The notes under the pieces are model-generated. The model saw only the letters and a program-made list of their open reading frames with translations, made no database searches and was not told the origin of the DNA. Positions 46,481 through 56,614 of a stretch of DNA of 64,000 bases are shown here, one piece after another (the first letter of the stretch is position 1; every line of letters starts with the position of its first letter). A program made the translations under genes and the position numbers. This DNA comes from Tillandsia leiboldiana (Eukaryota > Streptophyta > Magnoliopsida > Poales > Bromeliaceae): positions 9,025,966-9,089,965 of the forward strand of contig CM055076.1 in the NCBI GenBank assembly GCA_029204045.2. Direction: 5' to 3'.

Positions 46481-46719
46481 AACACTTGACATTCATGCTA
46501 GCATAGAGGGTGTTTCCAATTTGAATGGTGGTTTTAATTCTTTTCGTGATTGGAGGAAAATTGTAAACGGTGTTTGTTTGCCAAGGGCGTAGTCATGTGG
46601 TAATTCTATTTTTTTCTAAAGAATTGAAGCCCGAGTATAGATTTTTGAACTTTATTGTTTGTTACAATATCCTCCCTACAATGAATTCCAAAGTAGTTCA
46701 CTGGGAACGTTTGTTGTAT

Positions 46720-47250
46720 AATACCTGGTAAGGCATCATGCGGAGGCATATAGTTTCAATTTGAACATTCCGTATCTCACGTGGCAACGAATGTTATGGG
46801 ATATCAAGTCTTTGAATCAATCTGAGCGACTTCCTTACCCAATGATAATCATGAGGATTTTGAAACAGCACGGTGTCAACACTCAGTGTAATAGTTATGA
46901 GCATAGCTTGGGAACAATTAATGACTCAACGATTGTGAAGTCGTGACCTCCAAAGACTTTGACTCAGCATGAAGAGGCTCCTGGTTCTTCTCATCCACAT
47001 GAGGAGGCTTTAGAGGAGGACGTATCTATGACTTCTATATATTGCGAGCAGCAGCGACTTTCATCTGAACAAGAGAGAAACTGAGTTCCAGCGGATTTCT
47101 ATTGAGCATGAGCGTATTGGAGCAGAACAAGAGAAGATATCAAAGAAGTTTGGCAAACTCTCGAGGATAATGAAAGCAATCTTCGACAAGCTAGGCCATT
47201 GTCGCGCGAACATACCCGCACAGGACGATGAGTTTGATTACCTATCATGA
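46720..47250 (+). pseudogene. Decayed Sirevirus extra ORF (putative plant transposon domain plus coiled coil)
   Basis: Frame pieces read LNIPYLTWQRMLWDIKSLNQ and SERLPYPMIIMRILKQHGV (46757-46870). These resemble the 'putative plant transposon protein' domain found after pol in Sireviruses, where relatives read LPYGMLLTKIFEHFG. Downstream pieces (VSMTSIYCEQQRLSSEQER, then ISIEHERIGAEQEKISKKFG in another frame) match the C-terminal half of the Copia-1 extra ORF. At least three frame breaks or stops. Confidence 0.55.
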
Positions 47251-47704
47251 TTGGGCTTCATGCATTTTCTGTTGACCATGCATTTTGCATCTACTCTCTA
47301 CATGCATGTTTTTATGTTTTATTCCCCCCTTGGTTCTTTTTGGCTTTTGTGACAAAAAGGGGGAGAGTAGTATGTGATTGTGATGATATGTGCATATGAC
47401 TGTGACTGTGACTGTGATGATATGCTTAAACTGGAACTCTAACTATCAAGTTATTTTTGCAAGATTGGTATTAATGATCTATTTTTGTCAAGAATTTATT
47501 CTTCTGCAAAGGATTACAAGACTTCAAGACTGCTAGTAGCGTCTTACTCATAGAATCTGTATTAGGAGTTATTCTTATATTTTTTATATTTTTTTGGGTC
47601 GAGCATGTGAAGAAATTGTTGTTTGGTGGTTGCGACTAACTCCATTTATTTTTTATTTTGTGAAGAAATTTTGGTTTTGTCACAAAATCACCAAAGGTAG
47701 AGAT

Positions 47705-48640
47705 TATTACAAATTTTGTATTGGCAGATTTTGTAACGTTTTTAAGAGTATTGAAGGTTTAAAGAAGAAGACATGAAGACTCGAATGCTTGGATATTAAA
47801 GCTCACGATCCTCAGGCATAATTACTTGAAGTTAGTGGTAATTTATGATTATATTTAAATATTTAGAAGACATAGGAATAGGTATAAAACTTGATAATAT
47901 ACTAAATTGGAGATTTTCTAGTGTCAGGATATGGACTCTGTGAGAGGATACGGATCTCGACAGTTTTTTTTTTATTAAACAGGGATATACCCTATTTGAA
48001 GAAGTACAGGACCAGGACCAAAACAGCAGGAGGGAAGAGAGAACCCAATGCAACAAGAAGTGAAAGGAAAAACCCACACGTAGTGTGCGTAAGAAATACG
48101 GATCTCGACAGTTATAACAAAAATTTATTTATAGAGGGTCTGAACCCCAAGGGAGAATCCGGATCCCGAACAGACTGTTTGGCTATTTCGTAGAGAAGAT
48201 CTGAACCTTCAGGAAAGATTTAGACCTCGATGTTTTTCCAAAAATCACTACAAACAATTCGTCTTTATGCTCCGATGGAGAGTTTGCACGAGGATACGCG
48301 TGAGGGCCGAGGATTTAGTGGAAGCTTCATGGATTCGAAGCGAAGGGTGTTGCGCGGACTCATAGCATGTTGAGGACCAACGAAGAAATTCTACTTCGAG
48401 TATACAGTAAAGATTGAGTCGTGGATTCGGTATATCACTTTATACTTAGATTTTTTTTTTAGTGAATTTTTTCGTGTGATCGGTTCTGTGGATTTTTTAC
48501 TCCGCTTGAAGTTTTATCACGTAAAAATCTCAGTGTGTTGGTTTTAATATTCCACATTTGATTTTTATTTGCCGAGTTGGTTCTTTTTATTATTGCATCT
48601 TTAGGAACTGAAACGTGTAGTCTCCAAGAACATCCCTCTA
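47705..48640 (+). repeat. Sirevirus 3' LTR remnant
   Basis: Aligns in order with the Copia-1 LTR read on its sense strand but is strongly diverged. Contains AGAGGGTCTGAACCCCAAGG and ATCCGGATCCCGAACAGACTG in place of the CCGGACT repeats of Copia-1. Confidence 0.55.
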
Positions 48641-48739
48641 TCATGCACTTTATAGGACAAAGTCGTTTAGTGAATTTTAAAACTTTTTATTTGAAAATTA
48701 TGAGTAATATACCACCAATTTAGAGTGTCCAATAAAGAT

Positions 48740-49053
48740 GTCTTATCATGAAAGATCCAACCAACTCAAGTTTCGTCAATGCTAGGTAGACCGGTGTAGT
48801 GTTCTGGTACTTTGTGGCTATGCGGACGCGTACTGTTAGCTGACCGACACATCTGGAGATGGTCGGGTCGAGCAAAATCCGTTTCGGGCAAAATTGACGC
48901 AGAAATGAACTCAGAGTGGTGAAACTATTGGAAATTGGTGTTTCTAGGAATTCGGGCTCCCAAATCCTTGTTTCGAATGCCTGGATTGGCAATTCGGATG
49001 GTCCGAATTCTTAAGGGCTGAGGAGCTGAATTCGGGCTATTCGGATCTTGATC
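48740..49053 (+). mobile_element. Element H (oldest family copy), U3 start, left of E
   Basis: Left border not defined. The sequence is U3-like (CGGGCTCCCAAATCC, CGGGCTATTCGG) and ends with the TSD tgatc (49049-49053) of element E. Read past E it continues at 52545 with GGGCGCCCAAATG and GGGCGCTCG. Confidence 0.45.
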
Positions 49054-52000
49054 TGTAATATCTATAATTTTGTATTTCAGGATTTGACTCTTTAAATGTG
49101 AAAATTTTTATAAGTTGGAATTTTTACTTTATGGAATTTTAAAGAGGGTATCTTTTTTAGCATTTTGAGGAATAATTCCTCGAAAATGAAACCATCACGT
49201 AGTAGGTGGATTAGCGCTGAAGGGAGTGGACAAGTCGGTTTTCGGATTCGCTATGTTGGTTGCACGAAAAAAGCGTGAAAAATCGGGACTTGACGGAAAT
49301 CGTGAAAAAGGTTTTTTTTTTCTCTGTATAAAACGATTAATTTCATGATCGGGGAGATTTTCAAAGAAAGAAAATCGTCACTTGGATGGTGTCGTCGAGC
49401 TGAAGACGGTGGTGCGATCGGATTTTAAGTCCGATGTCCGGATCTTCCGGATCTGCATGTTTTGAGAGAAAAGCGAACTGCAATACTCATTTTTTGTGAT
49501 TTCGGGTAAGATTGTAGCTTTTCTGCTCCGGAATTCATGAAATCTGTTGATTTGGGGTGAGTTGGCGTTGGACACGTTTTCAAAAATTCAAAATTCAAAA
49601 TACTAATTTTTGGGGTGAAGGATTGAGTTTAATATCATGGGGACATGAATGAAATTACTCATAAAGTTGAGTTATGAGGGGTATATAGGTTGGATTAGGA
49701 TTAGGGCTTGCTAAATCTTAATTAGCCCTAACCTTTCTTCTTCCTCCTCCATAGCCACCAAGAAAAAAATAAGAAAACCCTAGATCCCCTCATCCTCCTC
49801 CCCAGGTCAATGTCATCACGTCGTCGTCGAAGCCGAAGAAGAGAAGGTGCTGGATCTGGGCGCTCCATCCTTGCAGCCGCCGCGCGCCAGGACACCACAC
49901 GCGCGGCAGAGAAGGTGCTAGATCTGGGTGCTCCATCCTTGCAGCTGCCCCGCGCCAGGACACTGCACGCGCGCCGCGCGTGGGAGCCGCCAGCGCCTAG
50001 GGCTCGCGCAAACTGCGCGGGGGGCAGCCCCGGACGCTACCTGCCCGAATCGGGCGCCCGCCGCAGCCCGCAGCCCGCAGCCCGCAGCCGTGCGGGACAG
50101 CGCGCTCGCGCAGGGCCCAGGTCGCTTGAGGCCCAGGCTGCGCGGGCCTGTGCGCGTGGGAGCTGCACGTCGCCCTGCTCCGCCCCCCTTGAGTCCGGGC
50201 GCCCTCTCCACCTGGGTGAGCCCGAATCCCTTGTTTTCTCTATTTTTTTCCTTATTGCCTTCTTTCTTGATAGAGGGTCTTCCATCTCCATAGCAGCCGC
50301 TTAAGGTGGTCTGAGCTTGCTCCCTCTTCGTCGCGGACATTACGGCAACACCGCCAAGCCCGAAATCACCTCGGTTTGCGTGTCGGGCCGCGTCACCTCC
50401 CGGCGAAGTTGGTTTTTGGCATCCGGTTCGACCCAGAACACTCCTCGAGTATCGCCTTCCCTCCGGACAGCGAGCGCGGCATTTCGTGCGTCGAGAGCTA
50501 TCGACCCACGCCGTCGGTTCGCCCCCGAAGCTCTCGGTTTGCGGTAAAAGCTTAAACACTTGTTTTAATTATTTTTATGTAACTGTTGGAGCATTTAGGA
50601 TCCAAAATGCAAATCGACCGCACAGGTTGCCTCGAGCAACGTGCACAGACCCTTTGGACTACTTGTCCAGGATTTGCAATCCATGTGGAGCATAATTGAG
50701 GTCCCGAAGCCGATTCCGGCAATGTCGGGAACCTATTTCGGCATAATGGCACTTAATTATATTTTATAATTGTGAATTTAGTGTGTGTTGTCCGGACACC
50801 TATTTTGGGTGCGTTTTGGGACAGCGGGTGGCTTAATTAATTGTTTGAGACCTTTCGGAGCAGTTTGGAGATCCCGGGGGTGTTCCGAAAATTTTCGGTG
50901 GGCTCCGGAAGTCCGGTTTAAAGATCTTTTTCTTCGGATGGTTTTAGGGTTGAGAGATGGGTGACCTTGAGTCGTAGAATCTAGTCTTGACTCGGTAGAC
51001 CTTGTGTAGGTTCGGTCGGCGAGCAGGAACATCGTGGGAGTTAGGTGCTTCACCGAATCAAGTGGGTACTTCGACCCAAAGTCGGTACAGTGGTGCTAGC
51101 TCGGTGATGTTCCTTCTTTCCCCTATTTATTTGTTATTCACACTTTGCATGTTGAGCACATATCACCCCTTGACTTCACACTTGATTGCTCTACTGTTAT
51201 CCTTTTTATGTTCATTATGACTTAGTAGTAGAGCGGTACTTGATTAGATGTTATCATCATATTCGGTTGACCTGTTTGGTCGGTTTGACCCATATGTATG
51301 AGATTGGATGACCTTCTTGGTCGGTACTTTTCTTGTGGACTTGTTATCGGCTACTTGCCGATGGTTGGCTATTGATCATGTTGCATTGATCGTCATAGCT
51401 TGTTTAGTGCATTTCGCGTACACCAGCGGTCTGATCCATTGCAAAAGGGTGTTCTTTTCCGGAAAAGTGGTCGTACTTCCGACCCGTGAGCCCGATGCGG
51501 TCCCTGCTAGGATTATATGCCAGGTTGAGCATAGCGTGACATTTGCCTGAGGTCTTTTAAGCAACATGGTGGTTGATTGGGTTTATACTTTTGGACTGTT
51601 TGTCCAGTTGATGCATATATTTTGTTACGGTAGCGTTAGTTGATTCATATAGTATTCTTTCATTTCCTGTTGTATCATGCTACTGTAGTATTGCTATTTA
51701 TACATCATTGTTATCTTTCGGTTACCAATGAGTGCAGCTCGCCTTTGTCGGCTTGCGGTACTCACTGGGAGACCCTAGATGGTTTCTCACTACTCCCAAG
51801 TTGCAGGTACTACGGGAGGTGACGGTCGGGACGATACGTGAGGCGACGACATAGCTAGAGAGCTTAGTAGTCCCGAGAGTTTCTTTCAGTACCTTGCCAT
51901 TTATTTTTCGCTTTACCATTTATTTACTTGTTGAAGGGTCTAGATGTGGTGGTTCAGTTATGTCTTATTATTTGATTGGATTAACAATTTGACTAACTAA

Positions 52001-52539
52001 TAAGTGGATTCTTGACTTTATGACTTCATAATTTTATGTAAAAATATTTTCTACCCCTCGTGGTAGTCAGTTTTCAAAAGATTATATTTCCGTGTGCGAA
52101 ACCATTTTTAAAAGGATTTTTGGTTTTCATTGCACCAGTAGATTTCAAATAAGGTTTTCGTGTGGGAAACGCTTTCAAAATGATAGGAATGCTTGGTGAC
52201 TTATGCATTGCATCATCTGCGGTAAGGACACTATAGAGCATTCAAGCATCAAGTTTAAGGATCAGTTAGCTGTATGTGCATCCTTTATGAATGCGGTGTA
52301 TGCGTATGAGTTGGAATTGGTGGTTTGTGAAATTGTACTGTGTGTGACGCCGTGCAAATACAGAGGAGGTTATGTCCGTGTGAATAGAGGGTTGCCTGTA
52401 TTTGTGGCGGGTTTGTCCATTTCGTAGAAAAAGTTTTTTTTTTTTTTAAAAAAAAAAGGGCATTTTTCGCTAATTCTGTTTTCCTAAACTGGTCCTATGT
52501 AAGAAAATAGTTTTACAAAACGGACCCTGGGGCGTGACA
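49054..52539 (+). mobile_element. Element E, divergent relative nested in H
   Basis: It begins TGTAATATCTATAATT at 49054, ends CCTGGGGCGTGACA at 52539, TSD tgatc at 49049-49053 and 52540-52544. Length 3486 bp. TATAAAA lies at 49327-49333, only ~270 bp from the left end, and the GC-rich block (49810-50540) is downstream of it. The organisation therefore differs from A-D, F and G. The stem-loop module at 51730-51788 is recognisable, but the terminal covarying hairpin is not. A 73-bp direct duplication (GAGAAGGTGCTGGATCTGGG units) lies at 49846-49985. Apparent Ala/Arg-rich frames in the GC block are compositional. Confidence 0.8.
51730..51788 (+). other. Element E: stem-loop module
   Basis: GAGACC (51769-51774) faces GGTTTCTC (51781-51788), and AGTG (51731-51734) faces CACT (51763-51766). 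Arms differ from F on both sides and still pair. Confidence 0.4.
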
Positions 52540-52806
52540 TGATCTGAACGCTGAACGCTGATTATGGGCGCCCAAATGTTGAATCGGGCGCTCGAAAATA
52601 TCTTGATAGTGCTGGATCCGAATAGGTTTTGTTGTTGATTCGCAAGGCTAGTTGACCCCGAACCATTTTTCTATGAAAGGGGACTATGGGGAGAATTTTA
52701 GGAGCTTTTCCCCATCTTCATATAAGCCTTATCCACTCTTCTCACCCCCTCTTTCCTTCCTAGAGCACCTAGAGAATAAGGCAGTAGCAGCAGGAGCAAT
52801 GCTAGC
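52540..52806 (+). mobile_element. Element H, U3/TATA part between E and F
   Basis: Contains GGGCGCCCAAATG, a GACCCCGAACCA...AAAGGGGACT stretch like D at 33220-33250, and TTCATATAAGCC (TATA-like, about 52718-52726). Ends with the TSD ctagc (52802-52806) of element F. Confidence 0.5.
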
Positions 52807-53132
52807 TGTAGTAGTCCCGATCCCGGTGTAGCTTCTCCCATGACCCACGATATGGAACACCTATTATTGGTGTGTCGGACCCGCAACGCGTCAAATGGAC
52901 TCGTTGGACGTACTCTGTGAGGCCTCTAGATTGAGCCTGCCCTCTGGCTGTTTTTGTCGAAATTTAGAAAGGGCTTTAGGCTAATTCGAGGTCATATTTG
53001 TATTCAGCGCGGAAAAACGTCGAAAATCGGCTATTTACTTGCCTTTTTCGGAGTCCAGATGCCCAAAAAGGGGCTCCCGGAAGTTTTCTGCGCATTTTGG
53101 TGCATAGGGGAAGCCGTGGACCAGCCTTGTGC

Positions 53133-53648
53133 CACGTGGCAGCCTCGGATTGGCTGGCGCACGCGGCGCGGTCCTCAGAGTGTTGGCGCTAGTTCATGGA
53201 CCGGGCGTAGGGGACACGTGGCATCCTGCGATCAGCGGGCTCTCACGACACGGTCCACGAAAACGCACCGGCTGGCGCATGGACCAGGGCGGGCCACGTG
53301 GCGGCCTCGGAGTGGCCGACTCACGCGCGCGCGGTTCACGCGCCAGGGGGAGCAGGTGGGGCACGTGACTGCCGACGTGGGGGCGCCACGTGGCGCCCTG
53401 CGATTGGCGTGCCACCTCCCCACGTTCGGCGGTCGGGGCCACGTGGCGCACGCCGGCTGTCTCCGCACGCGTTGTCCGCTGTTCGGGACACGCGTCGGAG
53501 CCAGGAGGATTCGAGCGCTGATCGTGGGCCGGGCCGGGGGAGCTTTTGGGCGCACTGTAGCAGCCCGAAAGTTCCGGGCGCCCGGAAATTGGGCCCAAAA
53601 ACCCAATAAAGGGGGATTTTGTGGGCTTTTGTGTGAGGGCTATAAATA
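53133..53648 (+). promoter_or_regulatory. Element F: U3 promoter with six G-boxes and TATA box
   Basis: Six CACGTG hexamers in ~313 bp (most in GCCACGTGGC), ATTGG/CCAAT motifs (53149, 53404), then TATAAATA at 53641-53648. It shares the G-box cluster plus TATA layout with A and C. Confidence 0.58.
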
Positions 53649-55269
53649 GCCCGGGTTTTTGAGCCTTGTAACTTTTTTCCCGAGCTTCTTTGCCTCTGAG
53701 CCCTTAAGTTACTTTGATCTTCATCTTGTTTTGCATCTTGCGAAGGAGTTTCATAATTTTTGGAGGTCGCGGCATTGACGTCTTCGGCGAGTTAGCGCAG
53801 TGCGACGTTCTTTCGTTGGTGGCCCATTTCCGTCGCGTTTCAGTCCACGAGGTCCACAGAGCTACTCTGACAGAATTTTTGGACAATTTTCATGGCGTCG
53901 GATTCACGAGAGGTAAATCTACGATTTTCGTATTTTCCACTCCTCCCATATTTGAGTTTTTTTTAGGGATTTCGGGTACATTTTTTAGCCCTATTTTGCT
54001 GGTGGTTTTTTCTGGACAACAGCACCTTGTTGGATTTTTATCTCTGAACTCGAGTATCGGAATTCGACGTTTAAGGACTCGATTGACATCTACGCTTCGC
54101 GAGGATCGCTGTCGTATTTTTATTAAAATTTTTAGAATTTATCTCGTAGGTGATAATTAAGCTTCTTTGGGACTGAATTTTCAGCAAACTGTACACTTGG
54201 AAATTTTGTGTTGATTGTAACTTTGGACTATATCTTTGTACCCAGGAGGAGTTTTTGAGTGTTTTTGGACCCGTTGGAATTGTGGGAATTGGAGGATTAT
54301 TCCCTTGTAGTTTCAGCTTTTTGGACTTTGGACAGCTTTGCACTTCCAGGTGGGTTGCTTCGTCTTCAAAACTGGCGGACTGATCAGTAATTCTATATTG
54401 TAGGAAACATGCATCTTTGTGAGTATATTATGAAGCATGCTAGAAAGAGAGAATTGATGCTACTTGTATTGCTATGATGATCATATTGATATATTGCTTT
54501 CTAAATCTGTAAATTAAATGCTATCTTTGGAACTTGACCTAGCACCCCGTCATATGCTACATGTTTAACCAGACTAGTAGAAAACTCCAACTTGGGCTAG
54601 GTTATTTATGCTTTAGACATTCCCACACTGTTATCTATTATATTACCTGGACTTAGAGTTTCCTCGCCCGAATAGTGGTCGAGTTGTTGTGGAATGCATG
54701 TTACACTCGCGCCTGGGGGCCGAGTGGAGTCTGGTAGCAGTGTTAGATCAGTGTTTTATTTTTGCGAGCCGTCTGAGTCGACGGTGGGTCCCAGCTGTGT
54801 GGTTTTCCAGCCTGTGAGTGAGAGTTGGTGTTGTTGGTTACTGTCGATCTTGTTGATCGTGGATTTGGACTATAGCCTACATGAGCCATATTTGAGCTCG
54901 ACAGAGATGTGCGGATACTTTCCTCAATGGGGTCGCGCCCCTCGAGTGCCACTCCGGAGCTGGGCTTGTTACTTGCTATCGTGACTTGTCGACGCAGTCC
55001 CTCTGGCTGGGCCAGTTTTGGCAGTCACGGACGCCCTACGTAAGTCCGGTCCTCCTTGGATGTAACGGCAGTAGGTAGGCGCAGGTTTGACTGGACCCTA
55101 TGTGGCAGTCAGTGTAGATTGGGTGATTATGTTTGAGAGATAGTAGATGCATCATGTTTCCATCTGTTCCACTTCTTGAGCATTTAGATAGAGGCATAGT
55201 AGCTGTAGAGTTATTTTCCAGCCTTTACTTTCAGTACTGCATTTGTTACTTTATGCCTCTAGTAGACTT

Positions 55270-55332
55270 AGTGGGCAGACCGTCAGGCTTGTTGGCGGTA
55301 CCCACTGAGAACTACTGTGTGATGTAGTTCTC
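55270..55332 (+). other. Element F: paired stem-loop module (best preserved)
   Basis: AGTGGG (55270-55275)/CCCACT (55301-55306) enclose ACCG/CGGT, followed at once by GAGAACTAC (55307-55315)/GTAGTTCTC (55324-55332), a perfect 9-bp stem. Confidence 0.62.
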
Positions 55333-55674
55333 ACACCCGCCGTGGTGATTTTTCCCCAGGGACCTCTACTCTAGTTCCTGCTGCTCCAGTTGCTGATCCT
55401 GCTGATCGAGGTAAGGGAGTCGCGAGCTAGATTCCTACCAGTCTTCTTCCTATGAGAGTAGATGTACCCTTTTGGTGATGTACTAGTACTGTCAGTGATT
55501 TTGGGATGTATCATGTATATTTTACTTTTGAGAGCTTTAGTTTTGGAGTGACTTTGTATTGTGAGGACCTGACAGGTACTATTTGAGGATTTGTATATTT
55601 TTATTTCAGCAGTTTACTTTTCAGCTCTGATATCTGTATAGTGTAGTTGATCTTTTGCAGGTTAGTCGCTTCGT

Positions 55675-55749
55675 CTATACGGGGCTTCCCGTATGGGCGG
55701 CGGATCTGTTGGCGAGCCCGGGTCGCAGTTTCGACGCCGGGGCATGACA
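55675..55749 (+). other. Element F: terminal stem-loop pair
   Basis: CTATACGGG (55675-55683)/CCCGTATGG (55688-55696), the linker GGCGGATCTGTTGGCGAG, then CCCGGGTCG/CGACGCCGG before the end GGCATGACA. Confidence 0.62.
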
Positions 55750-56246
55750 CTAGCAACCAGCTTGAGCACCTTGGGAGCCCGTTTCTACTTTGCAAAGGCT
55801 TCAGATATTAAGAGAGTTGATCGCGCACGTTGTGGCGGGGAGATCGAGCAAAGCTATGGAGCATTCCTCTTCTTCTTCCCCATCTGAGGCTTTTGAGGTA
55901 GGTTGAGCTTAGATATTGAATGGATTTCCTTGGGCTTTCTCTGAGGTTTTACTGATCTCTCATCCATTTTTGGTTCTGAGGTTTTATGCCCAACTTTTTG
56001 GGGTTTTCTTCTCTTGTGAAGCTTGGGTTACTATGGCGTTGATGTGGTGAGCCGAACCAGTTGTGGTGAGCCGATCCAACTTGAGGAGGAGCCGAGTGCC
56101 CTGAGGCTATGTGGGGATAACATCTCAGTTCATGCAAGCGCGATTGGCTTATGCATAAATCAACAGATTCTGTTGGTGATGGGACAGCCGCCGAAAAGCT
56201 GCCCAGACACTTGGGATTGTTATTATGAGAATAGGCTGGGGTGACG
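55750..56246 (+). mobile_element. Element H, part between F and G
   Basis: Transcribed-region-like sequence without coding potential, bounded by TSD copies ctagc (55750-55754, F) and tgacg (56242-56246, G). A GAGCCGA phrase repeats three times near 56048-56095. Confidence 0.5.
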
Positions 56247-56298
56247 TGTCACGATCCGGGGTCGAATTGCGACCCGGGCTCGCCAACAGATCCGCCGC

Positions 56299-56320
56299 CC
56301 ATACGGGAAGCCCCGTATAG
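56299..56320 (-). other. Element G: terminal hairpin
   Basis: CCATACGGG (56299-56307) and CCCGTATAG (56312-56320) pair. Nearly identical to F. Confidence 0.58.
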
Positions 56321-56551
56321 ACGAAGCGACCAACCTGCAAAAGATAAAACTAACTACTAAACAGATATCAGAGCGGAAAGTAAATCCTCTGACAGCACAA
56401 CAAAGGTCGCCAAAATGGGGTACATCTACTCTCTCTCCATGACAGGCAGGGATCTAGCTCGCGACTCCCTTACCTCAGTCAGAAGATGCAGCAGCATGGG
56501 TAGTAGGAACAGGAGAAGAAGTCCCTGGAGATGGTCACCAACGGAGGGTGT

Positions 56552-56614
56552 GAGAACTACAACCAATAGTAGTTCTCAGTGGGTACCGTCACCAAGACCA
56601 ACGGTCTGCCCACT
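56552..56614 (-). other. Element G: paired stem-loop module
   Basis: GAGAACTAC (56552-56560)/GTAGTTCTC (56569-56577), then AGTGGG (56578-56583)/CCCACT (56609-56614). Confidence 0.6.

Larger units (their letters stand above)
46481..48640 (+). mobile_element. 3' fragment of a second Sirevirus-type copia element
   Basis: The plus strand carries a decayed extra-ORF region (46720-47250), two polypurine tracts (GACAAAAAGGGGGAGAG at about 47351-47367; TCACAAAATCACCAAAGGTAGAGAT ending 47704) and an LTR starting at 47705 (TATTACAAATTTTGTATTGGC). The LTR aligns with the start of the Copia-1 LTR (TGTTAAGGATTTTGTGTTGGC) and further along (CGTGGATTCGG, GTGTGATCGGTTC, GGATTTTTTACTCC). No RT or integrase is present, so this is truncated. 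Left border is uncertain. The LTR end near 48640 is not defined. Confidence 0.65.
52807..55749 (+). mobile_element. Element F, complete family copy nested in H
   Basis: It begins TGTAGTAGTCCCG, ends CCGGGGCATGACA (one base off GGGGCGTGACA). TSD ctagc at 52802-52806 and 55750-55754. Length 2943 bp. U3 of about 834 bp with the conserved block near 53000-53045, six CACGTG motifs (53133, 53215, 53295, 53362, 53387, 53440), a CCGGGCGCCCGGAA palindrome near 53574 and TATAAATA at 53641-53648. Stem-loop modules at 55270-55332 and 55675-55696. Shares with A and G the segment CTAGTAGAAAACTC near 54580. No coding sequence. Confidence 0.88.

Noticed and set aside
49810..50559. Ala/Arg-rich frames in the GC-rich block of element E
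   Set aside because: They lie in a non-coding element, include a 73-bp duplication that shifts frame, and show no recognisable motif.
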